Below are positions 17,678 to 26,136 of a DNA stretch of 64,000 nt, in pieces (positions within the stretch are counted from its first letter, which is position 1; each line of letters opens with the position of its first letter). Below the pieces are notes generated by a model. It saw nothing but the letters and a program-made list of their open reading frames with translations. It was not told the origin of the DNA and searched no databases. This DNA comes from Gemmatimonadales bacterium (GTDB lineage Bacteria; Gemmatimonadota; Gemmatimonadetes; Gemmatimonadales; GWC2-71-9), in the NCBI GenBank assembly GCA_041390145.1, contig JAWKQM010000005.1:62001-126000 (forward strand), written 5' to 3'. Made by a program: the position numbers and the translations under genes.

Positions 17678-19411
17678 ATGGTCTCGGCGGCTTCGCCACG
17701 ACCGATCCGCCTGGTGGTCACGCCGCAGCCGGATGAGACCCGGCTCTCGGCGCTCACCGCCGCGCTCGCGGTGCCCCGCGCCCTGGCCGCGCTGTTACTG
17801 CAGCGTGGGTTCGACGATGTCGAGTCGGCTCGTCGATTCCTTCGGCCGGCGCTGGATCACCTGGGCGACCCGCTGGCCCTCCGCGGCATGGCGGAGGCAG
17901 TCGACGCCGTGGCGTCCGCCGTGCGGGCCGGGCAGACCATCCTGGTGCATGGTGACTACGACGTGGACGGCCAGTGCGCCACCGCCCTTCTCACCCGGGC
18001 ACTGCGGGTGGCTGGGGCGACGGTGGAACCGTTCGTGCCCCACCGGATGCAGGACGGGTACGACTTCCGCGAGGCGGGGCTTGCACGGGCGCGCGAGGTC
18101 GGCGCCGGGTTGATCCTCACCTGCGACTGCGGAATCACGGCGGTCGATACGGTGCGGACCGCGCGCGCAGAGGGGTTCGCGGTCGTCGTCACCGACCACC
18201 ACCTCCCGGGCGACGAACTCCCTCCCGCCACGGCCATTCTCGACCCGCAGCTCGACGGCGACGACTCCCCTTTCTCCATGCTCTGCGGCACCGGCGTCGC
18301 CTTCAAGCTGGTACAGGCGCTGGTGCCGGCCCTTGGTCTGCCGTCCAATCTTCCGCTGCACCTCCTGGACTACGTGGCGCTGGCCACCGTCGCAGACGTC
18401 GTTCCGCTTCAGGGCGAAAATCGCGTGCTGGTGCAACAGGGGCTCAAGGTGCTCATGCGCAGCCGCTGGGTGGGACTGCGCGCGCTCATCCGCTCGGCGG
18501 GACTCGACGGGAAGTCGATTCGGGCGGGGCAGCTCGGGTTCGTCCTCGGTCCGCGCCTCAACGCCGTCGGCCGGATCGGCGACGCCAAGGACGGACTGCG
18601 CCTCCTGCTGACGGACGACGAGGCGGAAGCGAAGCGCCTCGCCGACCAGCTCGAGGTACAGAACGCCGAGCGGCAGGCGCTCGACCAGGCCATCCTCGAG
18701 GAGGCGATCGAGCAGGTCGAGACCAACGGGCGCCTCGACTCCGATGCCGCCATCGTACTCGCCGCCGAGGGGTGGCACGCCGGGGTGATCGGCATCGTCG
18801 CCTCGCGGCTGGTGGAGCGGTACGGGCGGCCGGCGTTCATGATCGCCTTCGGCGAGGAGGCCTCGGCCATGGGAAAGGGAAGCGGCCGGAGCATCTCCCG
18901 CTTCCACCTGCGCGATGCGCTCACCGCCTGCGACGACCTGTTGGAACGGTACGGCGGCCATCGCATGGCGGCGGGGCTCACGATTCACCGCGACCGGCTC
19001 GACGCCTTCCGCGAACGGTTCGTGGCGGAGGCCAATCGGCTGCTTCAGCGCGACGACCTCGTGCCCGAGCAGCGGGTGGACGTGGTCCTGGGGCTGGAGG
19101 AGGCGACCCCGGAGCTCGAATCGCTCTGCCAGTACCTGGAACCGTGCGGCATGGGCAACCCCGGGCCGGTCTTCGCCGTGCGCGGAGCGTGGCTCGACGG
19201 GGCTCGCGAAGTGGGGAAGGGGCACCTGAAGGGGGTCCTGCGGTCGGGAGGCGCCTCGCTCGAGGCCATCGGCTTCGGCATGTTCGACCGCGCGCCTGCG
19301 CCCTCCGAATCGGTCGATGTCGCATTCAAGCTCGAAACCAACAGCTATCGGGGCCGCGAATCACTGCAGGCCCGCCTGCTGGCCATCGTCCCCAGCTCAG
19401 GCATCGCGTAG
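17678..19411 (+). CDS. recJ: Single-stranded-DNA-specific exonuclease RecJ
   Basis: A 577-residue DHH-family 5'-3' exonuclease used in recombination and mismatch repair, the same length as Escherichia coli RecJ. Motifs in order are GDYDVDGQCATALL (near residue 91), TCDCGITAVDTV, TDHHLPG (the DHH metal site), then the DHHA1 domain with GKGSGRSISRFHL and YGGHRMAAGLTI near residues 405-435. A C-terminal OB-like part ends the protein. Its TAG stop shares one base with the rsmD start. Confidence 0.95.
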   Translation: MVSAASPRPIRLVVTPQPDETRLSALTAALAVPRALAALLLQRGFDDVESARRFLRPALDHLGDPLALRGMAEAVDAVASAVRAGQTILVHGDYDVDGQCATALLTRALRVAGATVEPFVPHRMQDGYDFREAGLARAREVGAGLILTCDCGITAVDTVRTARAEGFAVVVTDHHLPGDELPPATAILDPQLDGDDSPFSMLCGTGVAFKLVQALVPALGLPSNLPLHLLDYVALATVADVVPLQGENRVLVQQGLKVLMRSRWVGLRALIRSAGLDGKSIRAGQLGFVLGPRLNAVGRIGDAKDGLRLLLTDDEAEAKRLADQLEVQNAERQALDQAILEEAIEQVETNGRLDSDAAIVLAAEGWHAGVIGIVASRLVERYGRPAFMIAFGEEASAMGKGSGRSISRFHLRDALTACDDLLERYGGHRMAAGLTIHRDRLDAFRERFVAEANRLLQRDDLVPEQRVDVVLGLEEATPELESLCQYLEPCGMGNPGPVFAVRGAWLDGAREVGKGHLKGVLRSGGASLEAIGFGMFDRAPAPSESVDVAFKLETNSYRGRESLQARLLAIVPSSGIA

Positions 19412-19926
19412 TGCGGATCGTGGCCGGCGAGTTCGGCGGTCGCCGTCTCGCCATGCCGAAGGATGCCCGCGTCCGTCCCACCTCCGACCGGGTGCGCGAG
19501 GCGTGGATGAGCATCCTCGGGTCGGCACTGCCGGGCGCGCGGGTGCTCGATCTCTTCGCGGGGAGCGGCGCCCTCGGCCTCGAGGCGCTCTCCCGCGGGG
19601 CCATCACCGCCGAGTTCGTCGAGATCGGGTCCGCCTCCATCAGGGCACTCAACGCGAATATCGAGGCGCTGGGGGTCGAGGCGCGGTGCCGCGTGCACAA
19701 GGGAGACGCCATGCGGTATGCCGAAGCGCTCGGTGTGAACGCATTCGACCTGGCATTCGCCGATCCGCCGTACGACCACGATGCAGCCGTCCGCTTGGTT
19801 GGCCTCTTCCGCCAGACGCCGTTTGCCCGCATTCTTTCAGTGGAACATCGCGCCACGCTGGCGCTGCCCGGCGACGACTCGCGCCGCTACGGCGACACCG
19901 CCCTCACTTTCTGCTACGCGCCATGA
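19411..19926 (+). CDS. rsmD: 16S rRNA (guanine-966-N2)-methyltransferase RsmD
   Basis: A 171-residue Rossmann methyltransferase. RIVAGEFGGRRLAMP at the start, RPTSDRVREAWMSIL, the SAM loop LDLFAGSGALGLEALSRGA near residues 45-63, and the catalytic FADPPYDHD near residue 114 define RsmD. GTG 19411 directly overlaps the recJ stop and begins at the conserved RIVAGE. The rsmD-coaD order that follows is widely conserved. Confidence 0.94.
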   Translation: MRIVAGEFGGRRLAMPKDARVRPTSDRVREAWMSILGSALPGARVLDLFAGSGALGLEALSRGAITAEFVEIGSASIRALNANIEALGVEARCRVHKGDAMRYAEALGVNAFDLAFADPPYDHDAAVRLVGLFRQTPFARILSVEHRATLALPGDDSRRYGDTALTFCYAP

Positions 19927-20405
19927 CCCGTATCGCGATCTATCCCGGTTCCTTCGATCCGCCGACCCGCGGGCACGAGGACCTGATCCGCCGGAGCCTG
20001 CTCCTCACGGATCGGCTCATCGTGGCGGTGGCCGTCAACGTGGCCAAGCAGCCGCTCTTCAGCGTCGAGGAGCGGTTGGCCATGCTGCGCACCGCCGTCG
20101 GTGGTGATCCGCGGATCGAGTTCGTGTCGTTCGAGGGGCTGCTGGCCGACTTCGCCCGCAGCACCGGGGCGTCCGTCGTGATCCGGGGACTCCGCGCCGT
20201 GAGCGACTTCGAGTACGAGTTCCAGATGGCGCTGATGAACCGGCAGCTGCACCCGTCGCTCGAAACGGTCTTTCTCGTGCCGGCGCTCGACCTGACCTAT
20301 CTCAGTTCGAGCCTGGTGCGCGAGGTGGCGCGGTTCGGCGGTGATGTGTCGGCGCTGGTGCACCCGGCCGTGGCGGAGGCGCTCCGGGCGCGGTTCGCGA
20401 AGTGA
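19923..20405 (+). CDS. coaD: Phosphopantetheine adenylyltransferase CoaD
   Basis: A 160-residue nucleotidyltransferase for the fourth step of coenzyme A synthesis. It shows YPGSFDPPTRGHEDLIRRS (with the TxGH motif) at the start, VIRGLRAVSDFEYEFQMA near residue 88, and YLSSSLVREVA near residue 127 for ATP binding. ATG 19923 overlaps the rsmD stop in an ATGA junction, and GTGA links it to the acyltransferase gene. Confidence 0.95.
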   Translation: MTRIAIYPGSFDPPTRGHEDLIRRSLLLTDRLIVAVAVNVAKQPLFSVEERLAMLRTAVGGDPRIEFVSFEGLLADFARSTGASVVIRGLRAVSDFEYEFQMALMNRQLHPSLETVFLVPALDLTYLSSSLVREVARFGGDVSALVHPAVAEALRARFAK

Positions 20406-21334
20406 GGACCCGCGCGGCCTTGCTGGACCGGGCACGGGCCCGCGGCGCGCGCGTCGTCCTGCCGGAAGGGGACGATCCCCGCGTCCTGGCCGCTGCCCAG
20501 CGCCTGCGAGACGAGAAGATTGCGGAACCGGTCCTGCTTGGCCCAGGGCATCTGGAGCCGACGCAGGATCCCCGCCTCGGCACCATCGCCGAAATGCTGC
20601 GCACGCGGCGTCCGGATCGGGTTCGGGACGGCGTCCATGCGCTGGATCTCGCCGCCGATCCTCTCCGCTTTGGTGCCGGTCTCGTGGCGCTGGGCGAAGC
20701 CGACGCCTGTGTGGCCGGCGTGGCCCATCCGACCGCCGATGTCCTGCGGGCGGCGCTCTGGGCGATTGGCCTCGCGCCCGGGTGCCCGTTGCTCAGCTCC
20801 GCGTTCTACCTGCTCTTTCCCGACGAGCGGGTGCTGACCTTCACCGATTGTGCGGTGGTGCCGGAGCCGACCGCCGAGGAATTGGCCCACATTGCGCTGG
20901 CCGCGGTGGGTGACCGCCGGCGCCTCATCGGCGACGCGCCGCGGGTGGCGTTCCTCAGCTTCAGCACGCACGGCAGCGCCGTCGGCCGGTCGGTCACGCT
21001 GGTTCGCGAGGCGGTGGCCAGGTTCCGGGAGCTGGCCCCGGGGGTTCCCGCCGACGGCGAACTCCAGGCCGATGCGGCGCTCGTGCCGGAAATCGCGGCC
21101 GGCAAGGCGCCGGGGTCGGCCGTGGGTGGTCGGGCCAATGTGCTGGTCTTCCCGAACCTCGACGCGGGCAACATCGCCTACAAGCTCGTGCAGCGGCTCG
21201 CGGGCGCCGTGGCCCTCGGACCGATGCTGCAGGGGCTGGCCCGCCCGATGGCAGACCTGTCGCGCGGAGCGACGAGCGATGATATTGTCGAAGTGGCCGC
21301 ACTGGCTGTTCTGCAGGCTGATCCGGGCTCTTGA
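20402..21334 (+). CDS. pta: Phosphate acetyl/butyryltransferase (PTA_PTB family)
   Basis: A 310-residue acyl-CoA:phosphate acyltransferase that interconverts acetyl-CoA and acetyl phosphate, or a short-chain analogue. It corresponds to the catalytic domain only, as in short Pta/Ptb enzymes. Signatures are VVLPEGDDPRVLAAA, ADACVAGVAHPTADVLRAAL, SFSTHGSA and the C-terminal NVLVFPNLDAGNIAYKLVQR. No acetate kinase is adjacent. Acetyl versus butyryl preference cannot be read from the sequence. Confidence 0.88.
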   Translation: MRTRAALLDRARARGARVVLPEGDDPRVLAAAQRLRDEKIAEPVLLGPGHLEPTQDPRLGTIAEMLRTRRPDRVRDGVHALDLAADPLRFGAGLVALGEADACVAGVAHPTADVLRAALWAIGLAPGCPLLSSAFYLLFPDERVLTFTDCAVVPEPTAEELAHIALAAVGDRRRLIGDAPRVAFLSFSTHGSAVGRSVTLVREAVARFRELAPGVPADGELQADAALVPEIAAGKAPGSAVGGRANVLVFPNLDAGNIAYKLVQRLAGAVALGPMLQGLARPMADLSRGATSDDIVEVAALAVLQADPGS

Positions 21335-21348
21335 GGAGGTAGTCGTTC

Positions 21349-21684
21349 ATGGCGTTTACCACGTCCAAGCATCCGAGCGGGGTCCTGGTCGTCGAAGTCG
21401 AGGGCCAGCTCATCGTCGGCAACCGGCAGGAACTGAAGGCCACCATCCAGCAGGCGCTCGACAATGGGGAGCGGAAGCTGCTCGTGGACTTTGCCAAGAC
21501 CGGTTACATCGATTCGTCGGGGCTTGGCGCGCTCGTCTCGATTTCGAAGAAGGTCCGGGAGCAGGGCGGGGAACTGCGCCTCAGCGGGCTGAATGAGGAT
21601 CTGCGCTCGCTCTTCGAGCTGACCAAGCTCGACACGCTCTTCGCGATCGCCGACGACTCGGCGCAGGCCCTCGCCGGCTTCTGA
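21349..21684 (+). CDS. Anti-sigma factor antagonist (STAS domain)
   Basis: A 111-residue single STAS domain of the RsbV/SpoIIAA type. The phosphorylatable serine lies in YIDSSGLGAL near residues 53-62. In partner switching, the unphosphorylated form binds the anti-sigma kinase and frees a sigma factor. A strong GAGGAGGT ribosome binding site precedes ATG 21349. The kinase and phosphatase partners follow immediately. No sigma gene of this system is in the window. Confidence 0.93.
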   Translation: MAFTTSKHPSGVLVVEVEGQLIVGNRQELKATIQQALDNGERKLLVDFAKTGYIDSSGLGALVSISKKVREQGGELRLSGLNEDLRSLFELTKLDTLFAIADDSAQALAGF

Positions 21685-21691
21685 TCCGTCC

Positions 21692-22156
21692 GTGACCGCG
21701 CCGCTTCGCCTCTGCGTCCGTCGCGCCGACCGGCCCCACCCCACCGGGATCGCCGTGGAAATTGGCCTCCGCATCCCAAGCGACGTGAGCCTCATTGAAG
21801 AGGTGGTCGAGCTGGTGGCCCGGCATTGCTTCGCGGGATGGGACGCGCCCCGGCGGGCGCGCTTCCGGTTCCGGGTCGCGCTCTCCGAGGCCCTGGCCAA
21901 CGCGATGGTCTACGGCAACGGGCAGGAGCCCGCGCTCTGCGTCGAGGTGCGCGCCGAGTGCCTTCCGGACGCCCTGCACGTCCACGTGACGGACGAAGGC
22001 CCGGGATTCGACCTCGCCGCCATGCGCGACCCCGTGATGCCCGACGACCTCGAACTCCCGTGCGGGCGCGGACTCTTCCTGATTCGCAACCTGATGGACG
22101 ACGTGCAATTCACTCCCCCGGGGAATTCCATCTGCATGACGCTGCGCCGCACGTAG
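21692..22156 (+). CDS. Anti-sigma factor serine kinase (RsbW-like)
   Basis: A 154-residue GHKL ATPase. EALANAMVYGNG near residue 67 is the N box, VTDEGPGFD near residue 99 the G1 box, and CGRGLFLIRNLMDD near residue 125 the G2 box. It would bind a sigma factor and phosphorylate the upstream STAS protein. The GTG start is 7 bp after that gene. The protein reaches a normal family C-terminus (GNSICMTLRRT) before its stop at 22154-22156. Confidence 0.9.
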   Translation: MTAPLRLCVRRADRPHPTGIAVEIGLRIPSDVSLIEEVVELVARHCFAGWDAPRRARFRFRVALSEALANAMVYGNGQEPALCVEVRAECLPDALHVHVTDEGPGFDLAAMRDPVMPDDLELPCGRGLFLIRNLMDDVQFTPPGNSICMTLRRT

Positions 22157-23718
22157 AGCGGGTCGGTCCCGTCCTCGAGGCGCTCGCCGGCCTCGTCGGC
22201 GGGCGCCTGCGCGCCTGGCGGTTCGACGGGCGCCGCGTCCGTGTGGTCGGGGGCGACGATCCCGGCTGGTCTCCCATGGTGCCGCGGGAAGCCGGGCTGG
22301 TGCCTACCCCCACCGGGACCGCGTGGTTCGACGCCGTGCCCGGCATCGACGGACTCTGGTTCACCCTCGAGGACCTCGACGCGTTCGGGGCCGAGGCCGC
22401 GGCCGCCCGCCTCCGGCCGGTCCTCGGCGCGATGTTCCACACGGAACGGCGCGCCATCGAGATGGGGGCGGAACTTGCCCACCGCTACGAAGAGATCGAC
22501 CTCCTCTACAGCATCAGTGAAATCCTCGGACAGACGATTCACCTCGAAGAGGCGGCGCGGACCATCCTCCGCGAGGTCAGCGGCGTCGTGGCTGCACGCC
22601 GCTCGTCGATCATGGTCTATGACGAGACGCTCGCGCGCCTCCGCGTCGTGGCCACCCGCGGGTTTCCGGCCCGGACGGAGGCGAGCGTGGAGCCGAACGA
22701 TCCCGACTCGGTGGCGGCGCGGGCCTACCGGGAACGGCGGCTGGTCGAGAACCCGCCCGGAGGCGACGGGGTCGGCGGCCCGCGCGGCTACCGGGGGGGC
22801 GCCTACCTCTCCGTGCCGATCATCTACGCCGCGCCTGGCGGGGCCTCCCGCTGCGTCGGGGTCATCAACCTCACCGACCGGCTGGGCGCCGACGCCTTCG
22901 AGCCCGGCCACCGGAAGCTGGTGACCGCGGTTGCCAACCAGATCGGCGCGGCGGTGGAGAACGCGCGGCTCGTGGTCCGCGATCTCCAGCAGCAGCGGCT
23001 GCGGCGGGAACTGGAGCTGGCGCACGATCTCCAGCTGAAGCTGATGCCGTCGCCCTCGGAACTGGCGGGCGACGCCGAGGTGGCAGCGCGCTGCCTGCCG
23101 GCCGAATCGGTGGGCGGCGACTTCTACACCTTCAACCGCTTCGGGCACGGCCGCGTCGGCGTGATGCTGGGCGACGTCTCCTCACACGGGTTCGGGGCCG
23201 CGCTGGTCATGGCGATGGTCATCGCCGCCGCCGGCATCCACGCCGGCGGCTCCGCCACGCCGAACGAGACCCTCGAGCGCCTCCTCGACAGCATCGAGGA
23301 GGACTTGGCGAGCACCGAGATGTACCTCACCGTGTTCTACGGGGTGCTCGATCCGCGGGCCGCGCAGCTCTCCTACGCGAGCGCGGGTCACCCGCACGCC
23401 TGGCGGATTCCGGCCGAGGGGGCCCCGGAACGGCTGGAGGCGACCGCGCCCCCGCTCGGCCTCGCGGCGCGAGGCAACATCGAGCTCCGCCAGGTGCCGT
23501 GGAAGATGCACGCCGACCTGCTCTGCCTCTGCACCGACGGGCTCCTCGATGCGCGCGACGCGGCTGGCGAAGCGTTTGGTGAGGCTCGGCTGCTGAGCGG
23601 AGTCGGGTCGCGCCGGCACCTCCCGCCCGAAGAGATTGTGGCGGCGCTGATCGCCGAGGTGAGCGCCTTTGCCCCGCACCCGGCGGACGACCTCACCCTG
23701 CTCGTGCTGCGAATCTGA
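22132..23718 (+). CDS. PP2C-type serine phosphatase with GAF domain (RsbU-like)
   Basis: The third partner-switching component. It has an N-terminal region, a coiled linker, a GAF domain (LYSISEILGQTIHLEEAART through VANQIGAAVENARL) and a C-terminal SpoIIE/PP2C phosphatase with LAHDLQLKLMPSP, GGDFYTFNRFG, GVMLGDVSSHGFGAALVM, SAGHPHAW and ADDLTLLVL. It should dephosphorylate the STAS protein. The start is uncertain: third-position GC shows coding by 22160, yet no in-frame ATG, GTG or TTG occurs between 21841 and GTG 22243. CTG 22132, six bases after GGGGAA, is my best candidate and makes the gene overlap the kinase gene. Confidence 0.85.
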   Translation: MHDAAPHVERVGPVLEALAGLVGGRLRAWRFDGRRVRVVGGDDPGWSPMVPREAGLVPTPTGTAWFDAVPGIDGLWFTLEDLDAFGAEAAAARLRPVLGAMFHTERRAIEMGAELAHRYEEIDLLYSISEILGQTIHLEEAARTILREVSGVVAARRSSIMVYDETLARLRVVATRGFPARTEASVEPNDPDSVAARAYRERRLVENPPGGDGVGGPRGYRGGAYLSVPIIYAAPGGASRCVGVINLTDRLGADAFEPGHRKLVTAVANQIGAAVENARLVVRDLQQQRLRRELELAHDLQLKLMPSPSELAGDAEVAARCLPAESVGGDFYTFNRFGHGRVGVMLGDVSSHGFGAALVMAMVIAAAGIHAGGSATPNETLERLLDSIEEDLASTEMYLTVFYGVLDPRAAQLSYASAGHPHAWRIPAEGAPERLEATAPPLGLAARGNIELRQVPWKMHADLLCLCTDGLLDARDAAGEAFGEARLLSGVGSRRHLPPEEIVAALIAEVSAFAPHPADDLTLLVLRI

Positions 23719-23721
23719 GCG

Positions 23722-24516
23722 GTGTCACGACCCAAGCGCCGGCTCGGCCAGCATTTCCTGCACGACCCCCGCATCCTGAATCGGCTCGCCGAGGCGGTGG
23801 GCGCCACGTCCGACGACACCGTGCTCGAAATCGGGCCCGGCCCCGGCGGACTCACCGAGGCACTGGTGCGCGTTGCGGGCCGCGTCGTCGCGATCGAAAA
23901 GGATGCCGAGATTATCCCGGCGCTCCGGGCGCGCGTGCCGCGTGCCGTGATTGTCGAAGGTGACGCGCTGGAGCTGGACTGGGTCGAGTTGGCCGGGGGG
24001 CCCGGGGGACTCGTCACCGGGAACATTCCCTACAACATCACCTCGCCGCTGCTCGACAAGGCGCTCACGCCCCCCCGCCCCCGCCGGATCGTGTTCCTGG
24101 TCCAGAAGGAAGTGGCGCTCCGGGTGGGTGCCGCGCCGGGGACCAAGGAGTACGGCGCCCTGACGGTCGGCATCCAGGCGGTGGCGAAGACCGAGGTGCT
24201 GTTCACCGTCCCGGCGGGGGCGTTCAAGCCGGTGCCGAAGGTGGACAGCGCGGCGCTCCGGCTCGAGCCGCTATCCAGTCCGCTCATTGCCGACGACCAG
24301 GTGCGGAGCTTCCGCGCCTCGGTGGTGGGGCTCTTCGGATTCCGGCGGAAGCAGCTGGTGCGTGCGGTACGGGAACTGACCGGGTGGGACGCCGAGCGTG
24401 CGGCGGGAGCGGTTGAGCGGGCGGGCCTGCATCCGACGGTGCGTCCGGAGGTGCTCTCGCCGCCGGAATTCCTGCGGTTGCATTCGGCCCTCGTTGACGG
24501 TGGGTGGCGACCCTAG
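23722..24516 (+). CDS. rsmA: 16S rRNA dimethyladenosine transferase RsmA (KsgA)
   Basis: A 264-residue enzyme that dimethylates A1518/A1519 of 16S rRNA. Motifs are KRRLGQHFLHDPRIL at the start, LEIGPGPGGLTEAL (SAM site) near residue 35, the catalytic NIPYNITSPLL near residue 99, and KPVPKVDSAALRL. The C-terminal helical domain includes FRASVVGLFGFRRKQLVRA. GTG 23722 is 3 bp past the phosphatase gene. The rex promoter lies in and just after its last codons. Confidence 0.94.
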   Translation: MSRPKRRLGQHFLHDPRILNRLAEAVGATSDDTVLEIGPGPGGLTEALVRVAGRVVAIEKDAEIIPALRARVPRAVIVEGDALELDWVELAGGPGGLVTGNIPYNITSPLLDKALTPPRPRRIVFLVQKEVALRVGAAPGTKEYGALTVGIQAVAKTEVLFTVPAGAFKPVPKVDSAALRLEPLSSPLIADDQVRSFRASVVGLFGFRRKQLVRAVRELTGWDAERAAGAVERAGLHPTVRPEVLSPPEFLRLHSALVDGGWRP

Positions 24517-24539
24517 TAGCTTTGTGAAACATTTCACAA
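24494..24539 (+). promoter_or_regulatory. rex promoter with Rex operator
   Basis: TTGACG (24494-24499) is followed after 17 bp by TAGCTT (24517-24522). Overlapping and following the -10 is TTGTGAAACATTTCACAA (24522-24539), with perfect 8-bp arms TTGTGAAA/TTTCACAA. This closely matches the known Rex consensus TTGTGAANNNNTTCACAA. The rex start is 11 bp downstream, so this is very probably NADH-responsive autoregulation. Confidence 0.9.
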
Positions 24540-24549
24540 TGCTAGGTGC

Positions 24550-25173
24550 ATGCGGAAAATCGCCGACAGTACCGTCCGACGACTCTCGCTCTATCTCCGG
24601 TTCCTGGAGGAGTTCGAGGGGCAGGGAATCGAAACGATCAGCTCCGGGGCCCTCGCCGGCCGAGGGGGGACGACTTCTGCGCAGGTGCGGAAGGACCTCT
24701 CCTTCTTCGGCTCCTTCGGGAAGCGCGGCCTCGGGTACTCCGTGCCTGAACTGGTGCAGGCGCTCCGGCAGATTCTCGGCCTGACGCGCCACTACCGCGT
24801 GGCGCTCATCGGTGCCGGCAAGATCGGCAGCGCGCTGGTGCAGAACCGTGGATTCCGTCGCCGGGGATTCGACTTCGTGGCGATCTTCGACCGGGACCCG
24901 GCCAAGATCGGTCAGTCGCTCGGCGGCGTGCCGATCGAGGATGTGGCGCAGCTCGAGGCGAGCCTCGGCCGGCATCAGGCAGACATCGCCGTCCTGGTCA
25001 CTCCTCCCGAAGTCGCGCAGTCAGTGGCCGACCGTCTCGTGGGGCTCGGCATCAAGTCGATCCTGAATTTTGCGCCGCTGCAGCTGGTGGTCCCCGCCGA
25101 TGTCACCGTCAAGACCGTCAATCTCGCCCTGGAGCTCGAGGCGCTGGCCTACCATCTCGCCAATCCGAACTGA
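24550..25173 (+). CDS. rex: Redox-sensing transcriptional repressor Rex
   Basis: A 207-residue repressor that binds DNA when NAD+ is high and releases it when NADH accumulates. The N-terminal winged helix has RRLSLYLRFLEEFEGQG and TSAQVRKDLSFFGSFGKRGLGY (near residues 42-64). The Rossmann domain has GAGKIGSAL near residue 88, where GxGNLG is more usual, and FDRDPAKIG. The C-terminal swapped helix is VNLALELEALAYHL. The operator directly upstream confirms the assignment. Confidence 0.96.
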   Translation: MRKIADSTVRRLSLYLRFLEEFEGQGIETISSGALAGRGGTTSAQVRKDLSFFGSFGKRGLGYSVPELVQALRQILGLTRHYRVALIGAGKIGSALVQNRGFRRRGFDFVAIFDRDPAKIGQSLGGVPIEDVAQLEASLGRHQADIAVLVTPPEVAQSVADRLVGLGIKSILNFAPLQLVVPADVTVKTVNLALELEALAYHLANPN

Positions 25174-25980
25174 GTGACCGGACTCACGGCGCATCCGACC
25201 TCGACCCTGGCCGACCGCGCGCTCGCGCTGCTGGCGGAGGGCCCGGTGGACGCGATGGTGCTCGCCCGCGACGTGATGGGCCTCGCCGCCGCGCCCCCCG
25301 CGGTGGCGGCCCGCCTCGCCGTCGCCCTCCTCGGCGCCGATCCGCGGGTGCGCCAGCTCGACGATGGCCGATGGACCCTCGCGGGCGGGGCGGAACGGTC
25401 CCCGCTGCTGTCGGCGTGCACCTTTGCCGTGGTGGACGTCGAGACCACCGGCATGCGCGCCTCCGGCGACGACCGGGTGACGGACATCGCCGTGGTCCTG
25501 GTGCAGGGCGATCGCGTCGAACTGGCCTTCGACTCCCTCATCAATCCCGGGTGCCCCATCTCCCCGCAGATCACGGCGCTCACCGGCATTACCGACGCCA
25601 TGGTGGCCAACGCGCCGACCTTCGACGCGGCCGCCGACGCCATCCTCGCCGCGCTGGCCGGCCGGGTGTTCGTGGCGCACAACGTCCGGTTCGACTGGAG
25701 CTTCGTCAACGCCGAACTCCGCCGGAACCGCGGCCTCTCGCTCGACGGCCCCCGGCTCTGCACCGTCAGGATGTCGCGCCGGCTGATCCACGGTCTCACC
25801 TCCCACGCCCTCGACCATGTCACCGCGCACTTCAATCTCGACAACGGCGCGCGGCACCGCGCCTCCGGCGACGCGCTGGTGACCGCAGAGATCCTCCGTC
25901 GCTTGCTCGCCATGGCGATGGAGCAGGGAGCGACGACCCTGGAGGACCTGGAAGGGTTGCTCTCGCGCAAGACCCGGTAG
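25174..25980 (+). CDS. DnaQ-like DEDDh 3'-5' exonuclease
   Basis: A 268-residue protein with a helical N-terminal region (about 1-85) and an RNase H-fold exonuclease domain like the epsilon subunit of DNA polymerase III. Exo I is VVDVETTG near residue 88, Exo II is VFVAHNVRFDWSFV near residue 165, and Exo III is RHRASGDALVTAEI near residue 227, giving the DEDDh set. GTG 25174 follows the rex stop at once. It may proofread or process nucleic acid; the N-terminal extension is unassigned. Confidence 0.82.
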   Translation: MTGLTAHPTSTLADRALALLAEGPVDAMVLARDVMGLAAAPPAVAARLAVALLGADPRVRQLDDGRWTLAGGAERSPLLSACTFAVVDVETTGMRASGDDRVTDIAVVLVQGDRVELAFDSLINPGCPISPQITALTGITDAMVANAPTFDAAADAILAALAGRVFVAHNVRFDWSFVNAELRRNRGLSLDGPRLCTVRMSRRLIHGLTSHALDHVTAHFNLDNGARHRASGDALVTAEILRRLLAMAMEQGATTLEDLEGLLSRKTR

Positions 25981-26017
25981 CCATCGGCGCCTGCTTCGGT
26001 ACCGACGCTCTGACAAC

Positions 26018-26100
26018 CTGGACCCCGGCTTTCGCCGGGGTGACGGCTGTACCACCTTTCTGCCCCGCTGCCCCGCTGCCCCGCTGCCCCGCTGCCCCGC
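26018..26100 (+). repeat. Hairpin repeat and 5x8-bp tandem repeat
   Basis: CCCCGGC (26023-26029) and GCCGGGG (26034-26040) form a perfect stem with a 4-nt loop inside a TGGACC...GGTGAC unit, a typical dispersed intergenic repeat. From 26061 to 26100 the 8-mer TGCCCCGC occurs five times without change. The gap 25981-26136 holds nothing else that I recognise. The hairpin could also reduce read-through from the exonuclease gene. Confidence 0.75.
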
Positions 26101-26136
26101 CTTTCTGCCCCCCTGCCTCCCTGCCTATCTTCCAAC

